Below are positions 1 to 5,589 of a stretch of 8,442 nucleotides of DNA, in pieces. The translations under genes and the position numbers were made by a program. The stretch is from positions 1-8,442 of the forward strand of contig DAOUWH010000058.1 in the NCBI GenBank assembly GCA_030667205.1. The letters run 5' to 3'. Numbering within the stretch: the stretch's first letter is position 1; each line of letters opens with the position of its first letter. A model generated the notes under the pieces. The model searched no databases and was not told where the DNA came from. It worked only from the letters and a program-made list of their open reading frames with translations. This DNA comes from Nitrospirota bacterium. GTDB lineage: Bacteria > Nitrospirota > Thermodesulfovibrionia > Thermodesulfovibrionales > JdFR-86.

Positions 1-699
1 CCTGGCCTCGGGGGCGAATATCCTCTTAACCTGAGTTGGAGAACCTTTTAAACCAAGCTTCTCCTCCTCCGCGCCGATGTCGGAGGCCGTCCAGTTCTTT
101 ATCTCGGCCTTCTTCGCCCGCATCTTGCCCTTGAGCGACGGAAGCCGGGGCTCGTTAAGCTCCCTGACCACCGTCAGGAGCACCGGGAGGCTTGACTCCA
201 CGACGTCGTAGCCCTCGTCCATCAGGCGCTCGACCTTTATCGACTTTTCGTTTATTTCCTCTATCTTTCTTACATAGGCCACATGCGGTATGCCCATCAT
301 CTCGGCCACCTCGGGGCCTACCTGCGCGGTATCGCCGTCTATGGCCTGCTTGCCGCAGACGATGATGTCCGCCTGAAGTTTTTCAATCGCTTTTGCAAGG
401 GTATACGACGTTGCCCAGGTGTCGGAACCGGCGAAGGCCTTGTCCGTTAAGAGCACTGCGTCGTCCACGCCCATGGAGATGGCCTCCCTTAGCGCCGACT
501 CGGCCTGGGGAGGGCCCATCGTAAGCGCGGTCACCGTGCCCCCTGCCTGCTCCTTCAGCCAGATGGCGGCCTCCAGGGCGTGCATGTCGTAGGGGTTTAT
601 GATGCTCGGGACGCCCTCGCGCATGAGGGTGCCGGTCTCGGGGTTTATCCTTACCTCGGCGGTGTCAGGCACCTGCTTTATGCATACGACAATGTTCAT
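1..699 (-). CDS. etfB: Electron transfer flavoprotein subunit beta (3' end outside window)
   Basis: EtfB pairs with EtfA to form the FAD/AMP-binding electron carrier that takes electrons from acyl-CoA dehydrogenases and passes them to ETF:quinone oxidoreductase. My translation from the ATG at 699-697 begins MNIVVCIKQVPDT, the usual EtfB N-terminus. It runs open for 233 codons to the window edge. Visible EtfB hallmarks are NPYDMHALEAA near residue 55, the nucleotide-binding-loop segment CGKQAIDGDTAQVGPE near residues 121-136, and a late ELNEPRLPSLKGKMRAKK stretch near 178-195. The family is usually about 250-260 residues, so only some 20-30 residues should be missing. An AAGGA Shine-Dalgarno lies 4-5 nt before the ATG. 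It follows an acyl-CoA dehydrogenase gene, a likely electron donor, but a hairpin and its own promoter separate the two. etfA is likely next beyond the edge (inference). Confidence 0.96.
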   Translation of the reverse strand, partial: MNIVVCIKQVPDTAEVRINPETGTLMREGVPSIINPYDMHALEAAIWLKEQAGGTVTALTMGPPQAESALREAISMGVDDAVLLTDKAFAGSDTWATSYTLAKAIEKLQADIIVCGKQAIDGDTAQVGPEVAEMMGIPHVAYVRKIEEINEKSIKVERLMDEGYDVVESSLPVLLTVVRELNEPRLPSLKGKMRAKKAEIKNWTASDIGAEEEKLGLKGSPTQVKRIFAPEAR

Positions 700-737
700 G
701 TTTTCCTTTTTGAATAGGCGGGATTCTACAATTAGAA

Positions 738-767
738 ATTATACGATTTTGGGTGCTGGGATGTAAA
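738..767 (-). promoter_or_regulatory. Sigma70-like promoter of etfB
   Basis: On the minus strand a TTTACA -35 (762-767) and a perfect TATAAT -10 (738-743) are separated by 18 nt. Transcription would start near 731, giving a leader of about 30 nt that contains the etfB Shine-Dalgarno. This fits with the hairpin just upstream ending the preceding operon. It is a motif call only, with no mapped start site. Confidence 0.65.
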
Positions 768-797
768 GTTGAGGGGCATTTAAGTGGAGGAAGTCAT

Positions 798-846
798 AAA
801 AAATGCGCTTTTTAGAGTTTTTGCCAGTCTAAAAAGTGCATTTTTT
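798..846 (-). terminator. Intrinsic terminator hairpin after acyl-CoA dehydrogenase
   Basis: Two 19-nt arms (798-816 and 828-846) are complementary except for one position, around an 11-nt loop. On the minus strand the hairpin starts about 32 nt after the acyl-CoA dehydrogenase stop and ends in six Ts. The arms start with A6 and end with T6, so the structure would look similar on the other strand. The stem core is AT-rich, which lowers certainty. It separates the mdh-ndk-acyl-CoA dehydrogenase operon from etfB. Confidence 0.65.
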
Positions 847-878
847 GTCCTTAAGCTGTCGAGCAGCCGGCAAGGTGC

Positions 879-2036
879 CTATCCTTTCTTTGCCGCCTCC
901 TTGATGAGGGCCTGGCCGATGACGTTTCGCTGTATCTGGTTTGTGCCCTCGAATATCTGCAGTATCTTGGCGTCCCTCATCATCTTCTCCACCGGGTACT
1001 CCTTCATGTAGCCCGAGCCGCCCATTACCTGCACGGCGTCCGTGGTGACCCGCATGGCCACGTCGGTGGGGAAGAGCTTTGCCATGGCCGAGACCTTCGA
1101 GATGTCCTTTGCGCCGGTGTCGAGGTACCTTGCCACAGCGTAAACGAGCGCCCTTGACGCCTCGGTCTGTGTGGCCATGTCGGAAAGGATATGCTGGACC
1201 GCCTGGATGCTTATCACCGGTTTTCCGAACTGCACCCTCTGGCGGGCGAATGCTATTGCCTCGTCAAGGGCGCCCTGCGAAACGCCCACGCCCTGCGCCC
1301 CCACTCCGATGCGGGAGATGTCGAGGGTCCTCATCGCTACGATAAAGCCCATGCCCTCGCGGGCGATAAGGTTTTCTTTGGGGATTTTGCAGCCCTCCAG
1401 TATGAGCTCGCAGGTGGCCGAGGCCCTTATGCCCATCTTGTTTTCATTCTTGCCGAATGAAAACCCCGGGGTGCCCTTCTCCACTATGAAGGCCGAGGCC
1501 CCCCTCGGTCCCTTCGACCTGTCGGTTATGGCGATTATGGTGTAGATGTCGGCCTCCCCGCCGTTTGTTATCCACTGCTTGGTGCCGTTTAAGACGTACT
1601 CGCCGCCTTCGAGCTTCGCGGTCGTCTGGACACCGCTGGCGTCGCTCCCGGCGTTGGCCTCGGTAAGGGCAAAGGCCACTAACTTCTTTCCGGAGGCTAT
1701 ATCGGGCAGGTATTTTTTCTTTTGCTCATCGGAGCCGTAAAGGAATATGGGGTAGGTGCCGAGGGCGTTGGCCGCGTATGGCGTCGATACGCCGAGGCAT
1801 GCCTTTGAGAACTCCTCGATGGCCAGGCATATCTCGAAGCTCCCCATGCCCATGCCCCCGTATTCCTCCGGCAGGTAAATTCCCATAAGGTCGCTCTGGG
1901 CCATTACGTTCATTATCTCCCGGGGGAACTCCGATTTCTCGTCGAGTGCGGCCCGTACGGGGACGATCTTCTCACGGGCTATCTGCCCGGCGAGGTCCTT
2001 TATCATCTGCTGTTCTTCCGTTAAGAAATAATCCAT
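879..2036 (-). CDS. Acyl-CoA dehydrogenase (short-chain/butyryl-CoA type, FAD)
   Basis: This 385-residue flavoenzyme should perform alpha,beta-dehydrogenation of an acyl-CoA thioester, with ETF as electron acceptor. The length is typical of the soluble ACAD family. The first family signature is at residues 123-135 (ALTEANAGSDASG), followed by the FAD-contacting W-I-T-N segment at 155-158. The second signature spans 336-355 (Q..GGSGY...E....K...D). The catalytic glutamate is E363 in FEGTNQIQR, the position used by short- and medium-chain enzymes. The N-terminal helix (FLTEEQQMIKDLAGQIARE) is also standard. A GGAGG Shine-Dalgarno at 2044-2048 sits 7 nt before the ATG. It is the last gene of an operon behind ndk (29-nt gap) and lies next to etfB. 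Substrate chain length cannot be read from the sequence; butyryl-, other short-chain or branched-chain acyl-CoA are all possible. Confidence 0.95.
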   Translation of the reverse strand: MDYFLTEEQQMIKDLAGQIAREKIVPVRAALDEKSEFPREIMNVMAQSDLMGIYLPEEYGGMGMGSFEICLAIEEFSKACLGVSTPYAANALGTYPIFLYGSDEQKKKYLPDIASGKKLVAFALTEANAGSDASGVQTTAKLEGGEYVLNGTKQWITNGGEADIYTIIAITDRSKGPRGASAFIVEKGTPGFSFGKNENKMGIRASATCELILEGCKIPKENLIAREGMGFIVAMRTLDISRIGVGAQGVGVSQGALDEAIAFARQRVQFGKPVISIQAVQHILSDMATQTEASRALVYAVARYLDTGAKDISKVSAMAKLFPTDVAMRVTTDAVQVMGGSGYMKEYPVEKMMRDAKILQIFEGTNQIQRNVIGQALIKEAAKKG

Positions 2037-2065
2037 TCTATAACCTCCAAACGATGTTGTTTTCG

Positions 2066-2818
2066 CTAAGGAGCGACCCCCCCATGTTTTTCAAGCTCAT
2101 GGTTTATGAGATATTTGGCGGCCACGCTTTCAAGGGAACAGGGGGCCGTCTGGCCACTTTGAAGCAGACGAAGCGACTCAATGTCGGACTTCCAGACGAT
2201 ATCGCCGGGGGCGAGCAGGCAAATACTGCCGGGCTCATGCTGCAGATAAAGCCTGTTGTCCTTGAAATAGTAATGACTGTCGCTGATTTCTGTTGGGTAT
2301 ACGCGCATGGAAGGGGGGAAATCGTCCGGCTTGAACCAGAGTCTGATTTCCCGCTCGGCATCGCTGTTGGCGGCCGATGCGTGAATGAGGTTGTCCATCC
2401 GCTCGCCGACATCATTTCCCTCGGCGTCCTTAAGAGGCACGACCGTGCCCAACGAGCGGATACAGCCCGGCCTTGTCTCCCGGGCGATATGGGGATTGGT
2501 CGGCCCACAGATGTCCCGCATATTTTCCACCGCATCAGGACCCTGGTAAACAAGCGCTATGACCCTGCGCTTCCAGGGTTGTTCCGGATAGTGGAGAAGC
2601 CCCGTAATGAAATCTATCAAAGATGGATAAAATATCTTGTCCTGGTGTTCTGCATAATGTTCCTCTGCAAGCATCCTGCTGACATGGACTACTTTTGCCG
2701 CAGCGAAGCGCAAGCCGGTATGAAATTCCGAAAGCAGCGAAAGCACATATCCCGTAAGGGAGTTTTTAAGGGCATCGGGTTTTATCAGTACGAGTGTTTG
2801 CTCTAATTCCGTATTCAA
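2066..2818 (-). CDS. ndk: Nucleoside-diphosphate kinase, long form with loop insertions and C-terminal extension
   Basis: The family transfers the gamma phosphate between nucleoside triphosphates and diphosphates through a phosphohistidine. All core residues appear present: K13 (LIKPDA), Y55, R101, T107 (GPTNP), R121 (PGCIR), N143 and the phosphorylated H146 (NLIHAS), with EIRLWF after it. The aspartate usual three residues after the histidine (HGSD) is alanine here. At 250 residues it is much longer than the usual 135-155. Compared with human NDK from memory, about 10 extra residues lie near 73-84, 3 near 111-116 and 12 between R121 and N143. An extension of roughly 85 residues (166-250) has no motif I recognise. 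The start is TTG; there is no ATG before residue 49, and starting there would lose K13. It lies between mdh (16-nt gap) and an acyl-CoA dehydrogenase. Kinase activity is inferred from the conserved residues. Confidence 0.85.
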   Translation of the reverse strand: MNTELEQTLVLIKPDALKNSLTGYVLSLLSEFHTGLRFAAAKVVHVSRMLAEEHYAEHQDKIFYPSLIDFITGLLHYPEQPWKRRVIALVYQGPDAVENMRDICGPTNPHIARETRPGCIRSLGTVVPLKDAEGNDVGERMDNLIHASAANSDAEREIRLWFKPDDFPPSMRVYPTEISDSHYYFKDNRLYLQHEPGSICLLAPGDIVWKSDIESLRLLQSGQTAPCSLESVAAKYLINHELEKHGGVAP

Positions 2819-2825
2819 TATGATA

Positions 2826-2832
2826 TCCTTCC
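2826..2832 (-). promoter_or_regulatory. Ribosome binding site fixing the TTG start of ndk
   Basis: GGAAGGA on the minus strand lies 7 nt before the TTG at 2818-2816, in the 16-nt gap after the mdh stop. The strong Shine-Dalgarno at good spacing supports TTG initiation. Confidence 0.75.
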
Positions 2833-2834
2833 GT

Positions 2835-3776
2835 TCAATCGTCCTGGTTATTTATTCCCATTTTTTTTATAAGTTCCCTCACGGCCGAGACCGAGCGCTC
2901 AAAACCCTCCTTTTCGGCCTCCGCAAGCTTTATCTCCATAATTTTCTCTACCCCCCCGCGTCCGAGCACGGCGGGCACTCCGGCATAGACGCCCTCGACG
3001 CCGTATTCCCCGCTCAGATAAGCCGCGGTGGGAAGCATCCTCTTTTCGTCGAGTATAATCGATTTCAGCATCTCGAAGATGGAGGCCGCCGGAGCGTAGT
3101 AGGCGCTCCCGGTCTTAAGGTGCGAGACTATCTCGGCCCCGCCGTTACGGGTCCTTTCGATAAGGGCGTTGATCATGTCCCAGGTGAAAAGTTTCGTGAT
3201 TGGCACTCCCTTGACCGTTGTGTAATCCGGCAGGGGCACCATCTGGTCTCCGTGTCCGCCGAGCACGAGGGTCTCCACGTCCGCTGGCGATACCCCGGCC
3301 TCCCAGGCCACGAAAGTCCTGAGCCTTGCGGAATCGAGCACCCCGCCCATTCCCATGACCTTCCTGTGCTCAAGCCCGGAGACCTTCCACGCAAGGAAGC
3401 TCATGGCGTCCATGGGGTTTGTTACGACTATGAGCATGGCCTCCGGCGACACTTTTACAACAGATTCCGTAACGCCTTTAAGGATATCTGCGTTGGCGGA
3501 AAGGAGGTCGTCTCTGGACATCCCCGGCTTTCTCGGCAATCCTGCGGTTATGACCACGATGTCCGAGCCTGCCGTGTCCACGTAAGCTCCAGTGCCGTTT
3601 ACCCGGGACGAAGAGCCCCAGAGGGGACATGCCTCTGAGATGTCGAGGGCTTTTCCCGTAGCGAGGCCTTCGACTATGTCAAAGATTACCACGTCGGCAA
3701 GCCCTGCCTGCGCCACAAGCTGTGCTACGGAGGCACCCACATTGCCCGCCCCTATAATTGTCACCTTTTTCTTCAT
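2835..3776 (-). CDS. mdh: Malate dehydrogenase, NAD-dependent (LDH-like type)
   Basis: It interconverts malate and oxaloacetate with NAD in the cytoplasm (TCA cycle). The 313 residues match the LDH-like MDH group. The Rossmann motif GAGNVG is at 9-14. D33 at the end of the second strand favours NAD over NADP. The mobile loop PRKPGMSR (81-88) carries R82 and R88; an arginine at the first position marks malate rather than lactate specificity. Further active-site residues are N120 (VTNP), D148 and R151 (LDSARLR), and catalytic H175 (GGHGDQMVP). The ATG at 3776 is fixed by an in-frame TGA three codons upstream and by the family N-terminus. There is only a weak GAG as Shine-Dalgarno. It is first in an operon with ndk and acyl-CoA dehydrogenase. 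Its promoter lies unusually close to the start codon. Confidence 0.95.
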   Translation of the reverse strand: MKKKVTIIGAGNVGASVAQLVAQAGLADVVIFDIVEGLATGKALDISEACPLWGSSSRVNGTGAYVDTAGSDIVVITAGLPRKPGMSRDDLLSANADILKGVTESVVKVSPEAMLIVVTNPMDAMSFLAWKVSGLEHRKVMGMGGVLDSARLRTFVAWEAGVSPADVETLVLGGHGDQMVPLPDYTTVKGVPITKLFTWDMINALIERTRNGGAEIVSHLKTGSAYYAPAASIFEMLKSIILDEKRMLPTAAYLSGEYGVEGVYAGVPAVLGRGGVEKIMEIKLAEAEKEGFERSVSAVRELIKKMGINNQDD

Positions 3777-3787
3777 TAGAACTCATA

Positions 3788-3816
3788 ATTATAAATTACG
3801 ACCGCGATAATCTCAA
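3788..3816 (-). promoter_or_regulatory. Sigma70-like promoter of mdh, predicted very short leader
   Basis: On the minus strand TTGAGA (3811-3816) and a perfect TATAAT (3788-3793) are spaced by 17 nt, close to the consensus. The -10 ends only 11 nt before the mdh ATG, so a start about 7 nt downstream of the -10 would leave a leader of some 5 nt. Confidence 0.7.
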
Positions 3817-3822
3817 GGGGAG

Positions 3823-3837
3823 GGAGGCACTGCCTCC
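3823..3837. promoter_or_regulatory. Perfect 15-bp palindrome upstream of the mdh promoter (possible operator)
   Basis: GGAGGCA and TGCCTCC face each other around a single C. The palindrome lies 6 bp upstream of the mdh -35 hexamer. The one-base centre is too small for a stable perfect hairpin loop, so a binding site for a dimeric regulator is more likely than a terminator. No regulator is identified, and chance or a dispersed intergenic repeat remain possible. Confidence 0.35.
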
Positions 3838-3873
3838 TATAGCAGGGATGACGATTGGCGTTTAAATGCTGGA

Positions 3874-4371
3874 CTACCTCATCAGCATCAGCTTGTGCCG
3901 GATATGGCCCAGGGTTCTATTGATGAAGCTGGTTCTCTTTAGAAATGGGATTACGGGCGGTCTTCTTTTGCCAAGTTTCTGTAGCTCCCAGAGGAGGTCC
4001 TTGTTGTCCTTGTCCTTTGCAAGCCCCTTGTGAAAGGAGCTAAAGGCATATTTCTTGTTGCCCGCCGCAAGGTAGGCCCTCCCGAGGTTCAGGTAAAGCC
4101 ATGGGTAGGCGACATTTTTTTCGTAATCGGATTCCTTGAGGGCCTTGAGGGCCTTCTTGCAGGTCTTAACGCCCGTGTCGGATTTCTTGTTGGCCAGGGC
4201 GGTCAGGTAGCCGAAGTAGGAGATCACGAAGGGATCATTTGGGTGATGTTCATGGGCCTCCCTGGCCAGCCTCCATGCGTTCTTCCAGCTTTTCCTCCTG
4301 ATGAGGAGACTGACCTCGGCAATGTAGTCATGCGGGGTCTTGTCCAGATGTTTTTCGTTGCCGTTTTCCAT
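3874..4371 (-). CDS. Small TPR-repeat protein of unknown role
   Basis: The 165 residues have no signal peptide or membrane segment, so the protein is probably cytoplasmic. About three tetratricopeptide-like helix pairs can be seen. One is near 14-44 (SWKNAWRLAREAHEHHPND), one near 47-80 (SYFGYLTALANKKSD followed by a lysine-rich helix), and one near 88-121 (YLNLGRAYLAAGNKKYAFSSFHKGLAKD, the best match). TPRs mediate protein-protein contacts; the partner is not evident. The tail from 135 on is basic and proline-containing (RRPPVIPFLKR) and ends in HIRHKLMLMR, possibly a binding or capping segment. An in-frame TAA at 4386-4384 rules out an ATG, GTG or TTG start further upstream, and the Shine-Dalgarno is poor (GGCGG close to the ATG). 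It is divergent from the lipoprotein gene and separated from mdh by 97 nt containing the mdh promoter, so it is probably its own transcription unit. Confidence 0.8.
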   Translation of the reverse strand: MENGNEKHLDKTPHDYIAEVSLLIRRKSWKNAWRLAREAHEHHPNDPFVISYFGYLTALANKKSDTGVKTCKKALKALKESDYEKNVAYPWLYLNLGRAYLAAGNKKYAFSSFHKGLAKDKDNKDLLWELQKLGKRRPPVIPFLKRTSFINRTLGHIRHKLMLMR

Positions 4372-4382
4372 GCCGCCAATTA

Positions 4383-4388
4383 ATTATA
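4383..4388 (-). promoter_or_regulatory. Candidate -10 box of the TPR gene
   Basis: A perfect TATAAT on the minus strand ends 11 nt before the TPR-gene ATG, the same spacing as at mdh. No convincing -35 exists at 16-18 nt (the 17-nt position reads ATGGAT). The -35 zone instead falls inside a tandem repeat, so activator dependence is possible. Evidence is motif only. Confidence 0.45.
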
Positions 4389-4394
4389 TACCTT

Positions 4395-4430
4395 TGCAAG
4401 CAAAAATCCATATGCAAGCAAGAATCCATA
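4395..4430. repeat. Tandem pair of 18-bp direct repeats in the divergent promoter region
   Basis: Copy 1 (4395-4412) reads TGCAAGCAAAAATCCATA and copy 2 (4413-4430) reads TGCAAGCAAGAATCCATA. They abut exactly and differ at one base. The pair begins 6 bp upstream of the TPR-gene -10 box and ends about 54 bp before the opposing -10 box of the lipoprotein gene. A repeated regulator site or a simple local duplication would both explain it. Two copies only; not a CRISPR. Confidence 0.85.
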
Positions 4431-4483
4431 GGGTCGTAAACCTGGCAAAACGGCTGAACCTGTTTTCCTGCCCTGCGGAAGGT

Positions 4484-4489
4484 TATAAT
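4484..4489 (+). promoter_or_regulatory. Candidate -10 box of the lipoprotein gene
   Basis: A perfect TATAAT lies 38 nt before the TTG start, giving a predicted leader of about 30 nt. The 17-nt upstream position reads TGTTTT, a weak -35. Otherwise the region between 4431 and 4515 shows nothing I can name. Confidence 0.45.
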
Positions 4490-4515
4490 GTAATGTATTA
4501 GCCGATTGTTCGTTT

Positions 4516-4522
4516 AAGGGGG
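4516..4522 (+). promoter_or_regulatory. Ribosome binding site supporting the TTG start of the lipoprotein gene
   Basis: AAGGGGG lies 5 nt before the TTG at 4528. The signal peptide begins directly at this codon and no in-frame ATG exists before residue 89, so TTG is the best start. Confidence 0.65.
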
Positions 4523-4527
4523 TTGTT

Positions 4528-5508
4528 TTGTCGAGGCTGTTATGGTTGGTTTTGATTCTTGCGGCAGTCGTCTCGGGGTGCGCGCCTGACGTATTTAAAT
4601 CCAGGATCAGGTATCCTTCGAAGGACTATATCACTTCGGTAGGAAGCGGCAATACCGATGCCAGGGCCCGCAGTGGGGCGGTATATGATATCGCCGATAA
4701 GTTCAGGAACTGGGTGCTGAAAGATGCCTTCGACAAGGTATCTTCGAAGCTTTACTCCTCTGGGGCCGAGGTCTCGGCCCACGGCCTTGAGATGCGCGTC
4801 AAGAGGTCCGCCATGATCCCGCTTAGCGGCGCAAGGGTTACAGAGACCACAGAGAAAGACGGAGTCCGCTATGCCCTTGCCGTGCTGGACAAGGAAGAGG
4901 TAAAAAGGAAGTGGCTTGAGGAAGTCAAAAGCCTCGACAGCATGATAGTGGAACGTCTGAAAGCGCTTGAGGCCGAGCCGAGCAGGTTCATGAGGTTCCA
5001 TGCCGCAAACAAGCTCTTCAGCGTCTGGCTTGCAAGGGAAGTGCTTGTAAGCCGCCTGAGGTACGTGGGCTTCGGGGAAGACATTCCGGCAGATTACGAC
5101 ATAAACTTTCTTGTTGCCCAGATAAACGAGCTTAAATCGTCCCTCTCGGTTTCGGTCGATATCAGGGGGGAACATGCGGGGCAACTTAGCGACAGTGTCT
5201 CAGGCACGCTCATTCAGGTGGGCTTCAGGCTTGTTGAGCCCGGTGCGGGTGCCGATGTCCTGATAACCGGAACCCTCGACGTGGAGCATTCGAGCACTGA
5301 GAGGTTCGAGCGTGAATTCGTAAGGGCAAGGGCTTCGGTGGCGATAAAAGACCCGCATACCGGACAAGTAGTTTTTAAGGGCTTCAAGGCCTCAAAGGCT
5401 GGGCATATTACCTATTCCAATGCGCTGGACAGGGTGCTGAATTCGCTGGTGCCGGCCGTCACCGCCGATGTAGCAAACTATTTTAAGGGCGCGGTCAATA
5501 TGTACTAA
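4528..5508 (+). CDS. Outer-membrane-type lipoprotein, LPP20-like N-terminal domain
   Basis: 326 residues from a TTG start. A short basic N-terminus and hydrophobic stretch (LLWLVLILAAVV, 4-15) lead to a lipobox VSGC with the lipidated cysteine at C18, so the mature protein is an envelope lipoprotein. The residue after C18 is A, not D, which in E. coli rules favours outer-membrane sorting. Residues about 34-125 (YITSVGSGNTDARARSGAVYDIADKF, then DGVRYALAVLDK) resemble LPP20/FlgP-type lipoprotein domains from memory. A helical segment follows (123-205, charged, ending with ELKSSLSVSVDI). The final domain, about 206-320, alternates strands (ADVLITGTLDVEH, ARASVAIKDPHTGQVVFKGFK) and ends in a helix. 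I do not recognise a specific function. It lies alone between the divergent TPR gene and rpsT. Confidence 0.8.
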   Translation: MSRLLWLVLILAAVVSGCAPDVFKSRIRYPSKDYITSVGSGNTDARARSGAVYDIADKFRNWVLKDAFDKVSSKLYSSGAEVSAHGLEMRVKRSAMIPLSGARVTETTEKDGVRYALAVLDKEEVKRKWLEEVKSLDSMIVERLKALEAEPSRFMRFHAANKLFSVWLAREVLVSRLRYVGFGEDIPADYDINFLVAQINELKSSLSVSVDIRGEHAGQLSDSVSGTLIQVGFRLVEPGAGADVLITGTLDVEHSSTERFEREFVRARASVAIKDPHTGQVVFKGFKASKAGHITYSNALDRVLNSLVPAVTADVANYFKGAVNMY

Positions 5509-5523
5509 ACACAGGCGGCTTGC

Positions 5524-5571
5524 TTGATTTTGGGGCCGGTTCTGTGGTGTAATTAACATTGCACTTATAAT
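5524..5571 (+). promoter_or_regulatory. Putative rpsT promoter region
   Basis: Two overlapping possibilities exist. TTGATT (5524-5529) with TGTAAT (5548-5553) at 18-nt spacing would start near 5560 and leave a leader of about 30 nt. A perfect TATAAT also lies at 5566-5571 but has no clear -35 and would start inside the Shine-Dalgarno. I prefer the first. No terminator for the preceding lipoprotein gene is visible, so read-through into rpsT is possible. Confidence 0.4.
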
Positions 5572-5573
5572 CC

Positions 5574-5582
5574 AGGAAGGAG
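5574..5582 (+). promoter_or_regulatory. Ribosome binding site of rpsT
   Basis: AGGAAGGAG, a very strong Shine-Dalgarno, lies 7 nt before the TTG start at 5590. It supports use of the weak initiation codon. Confidence 0.8.
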
Positions 5583-5589
5583 AAAAATT

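Noticed and set aside
784..1011. Short plus-strand frame over the hairpin and acyl-CoA dehydrogenase end
   Set aside because: It is translated from the inverted repeat and antisense coding DNA, with no convincing protein features.
1946..2806. Open frame of 286 codons on the plus strand opposite ndk
   Set aside because: It covers a gene with clear catalytic motifs on the other strand, has no recognisable domain, and extends into the acyl-CoA dehydrogenase start. It is a shadow from GC-rich codon use.
2820..3638. Open frame of 272 codons on the plus strand opposite mdh
   Set aside because: Rich in His, Arg, Gly and Pro with no domain pattern; mdh on the minus strand explains the region fully.
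3823..3837. Palindrome considered as terminator of the TPR gene
   Set aside because: The loop would be one base and no T-run follows on the minus strand, so it does not fit an intrinsic terminator.
4395..4430. Tandem repeats considered as a CRISPR remnant or iteron origin
   Set aside because: Only two copies, no spacer between them, and no cas, replication or partition genes nearby.
4439..4480. Imperfect dyad (AAAAC...GTTTT) upstream of the lipoprotein -10
   Set aside because: Only 5 perfect base pairs at the core, too weak to call an operator or hairpin.
4540..5184. Open frame of 214 codons on the minus strand opposite the lipoprotein gene
   Set aside because: The plus-strand frame has a signal peptide, lipobox and Shine-Dalgarno; the minus frame has none and no protein-like pattern.
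3874..5508. TPR protein plus lipoprotein considered as a defence or secretion system
   Set aside because: No nuclease, ATPase, toxin, membrane channel or secretion component is present, and the two genes are divergent; the idea has no sequence support.
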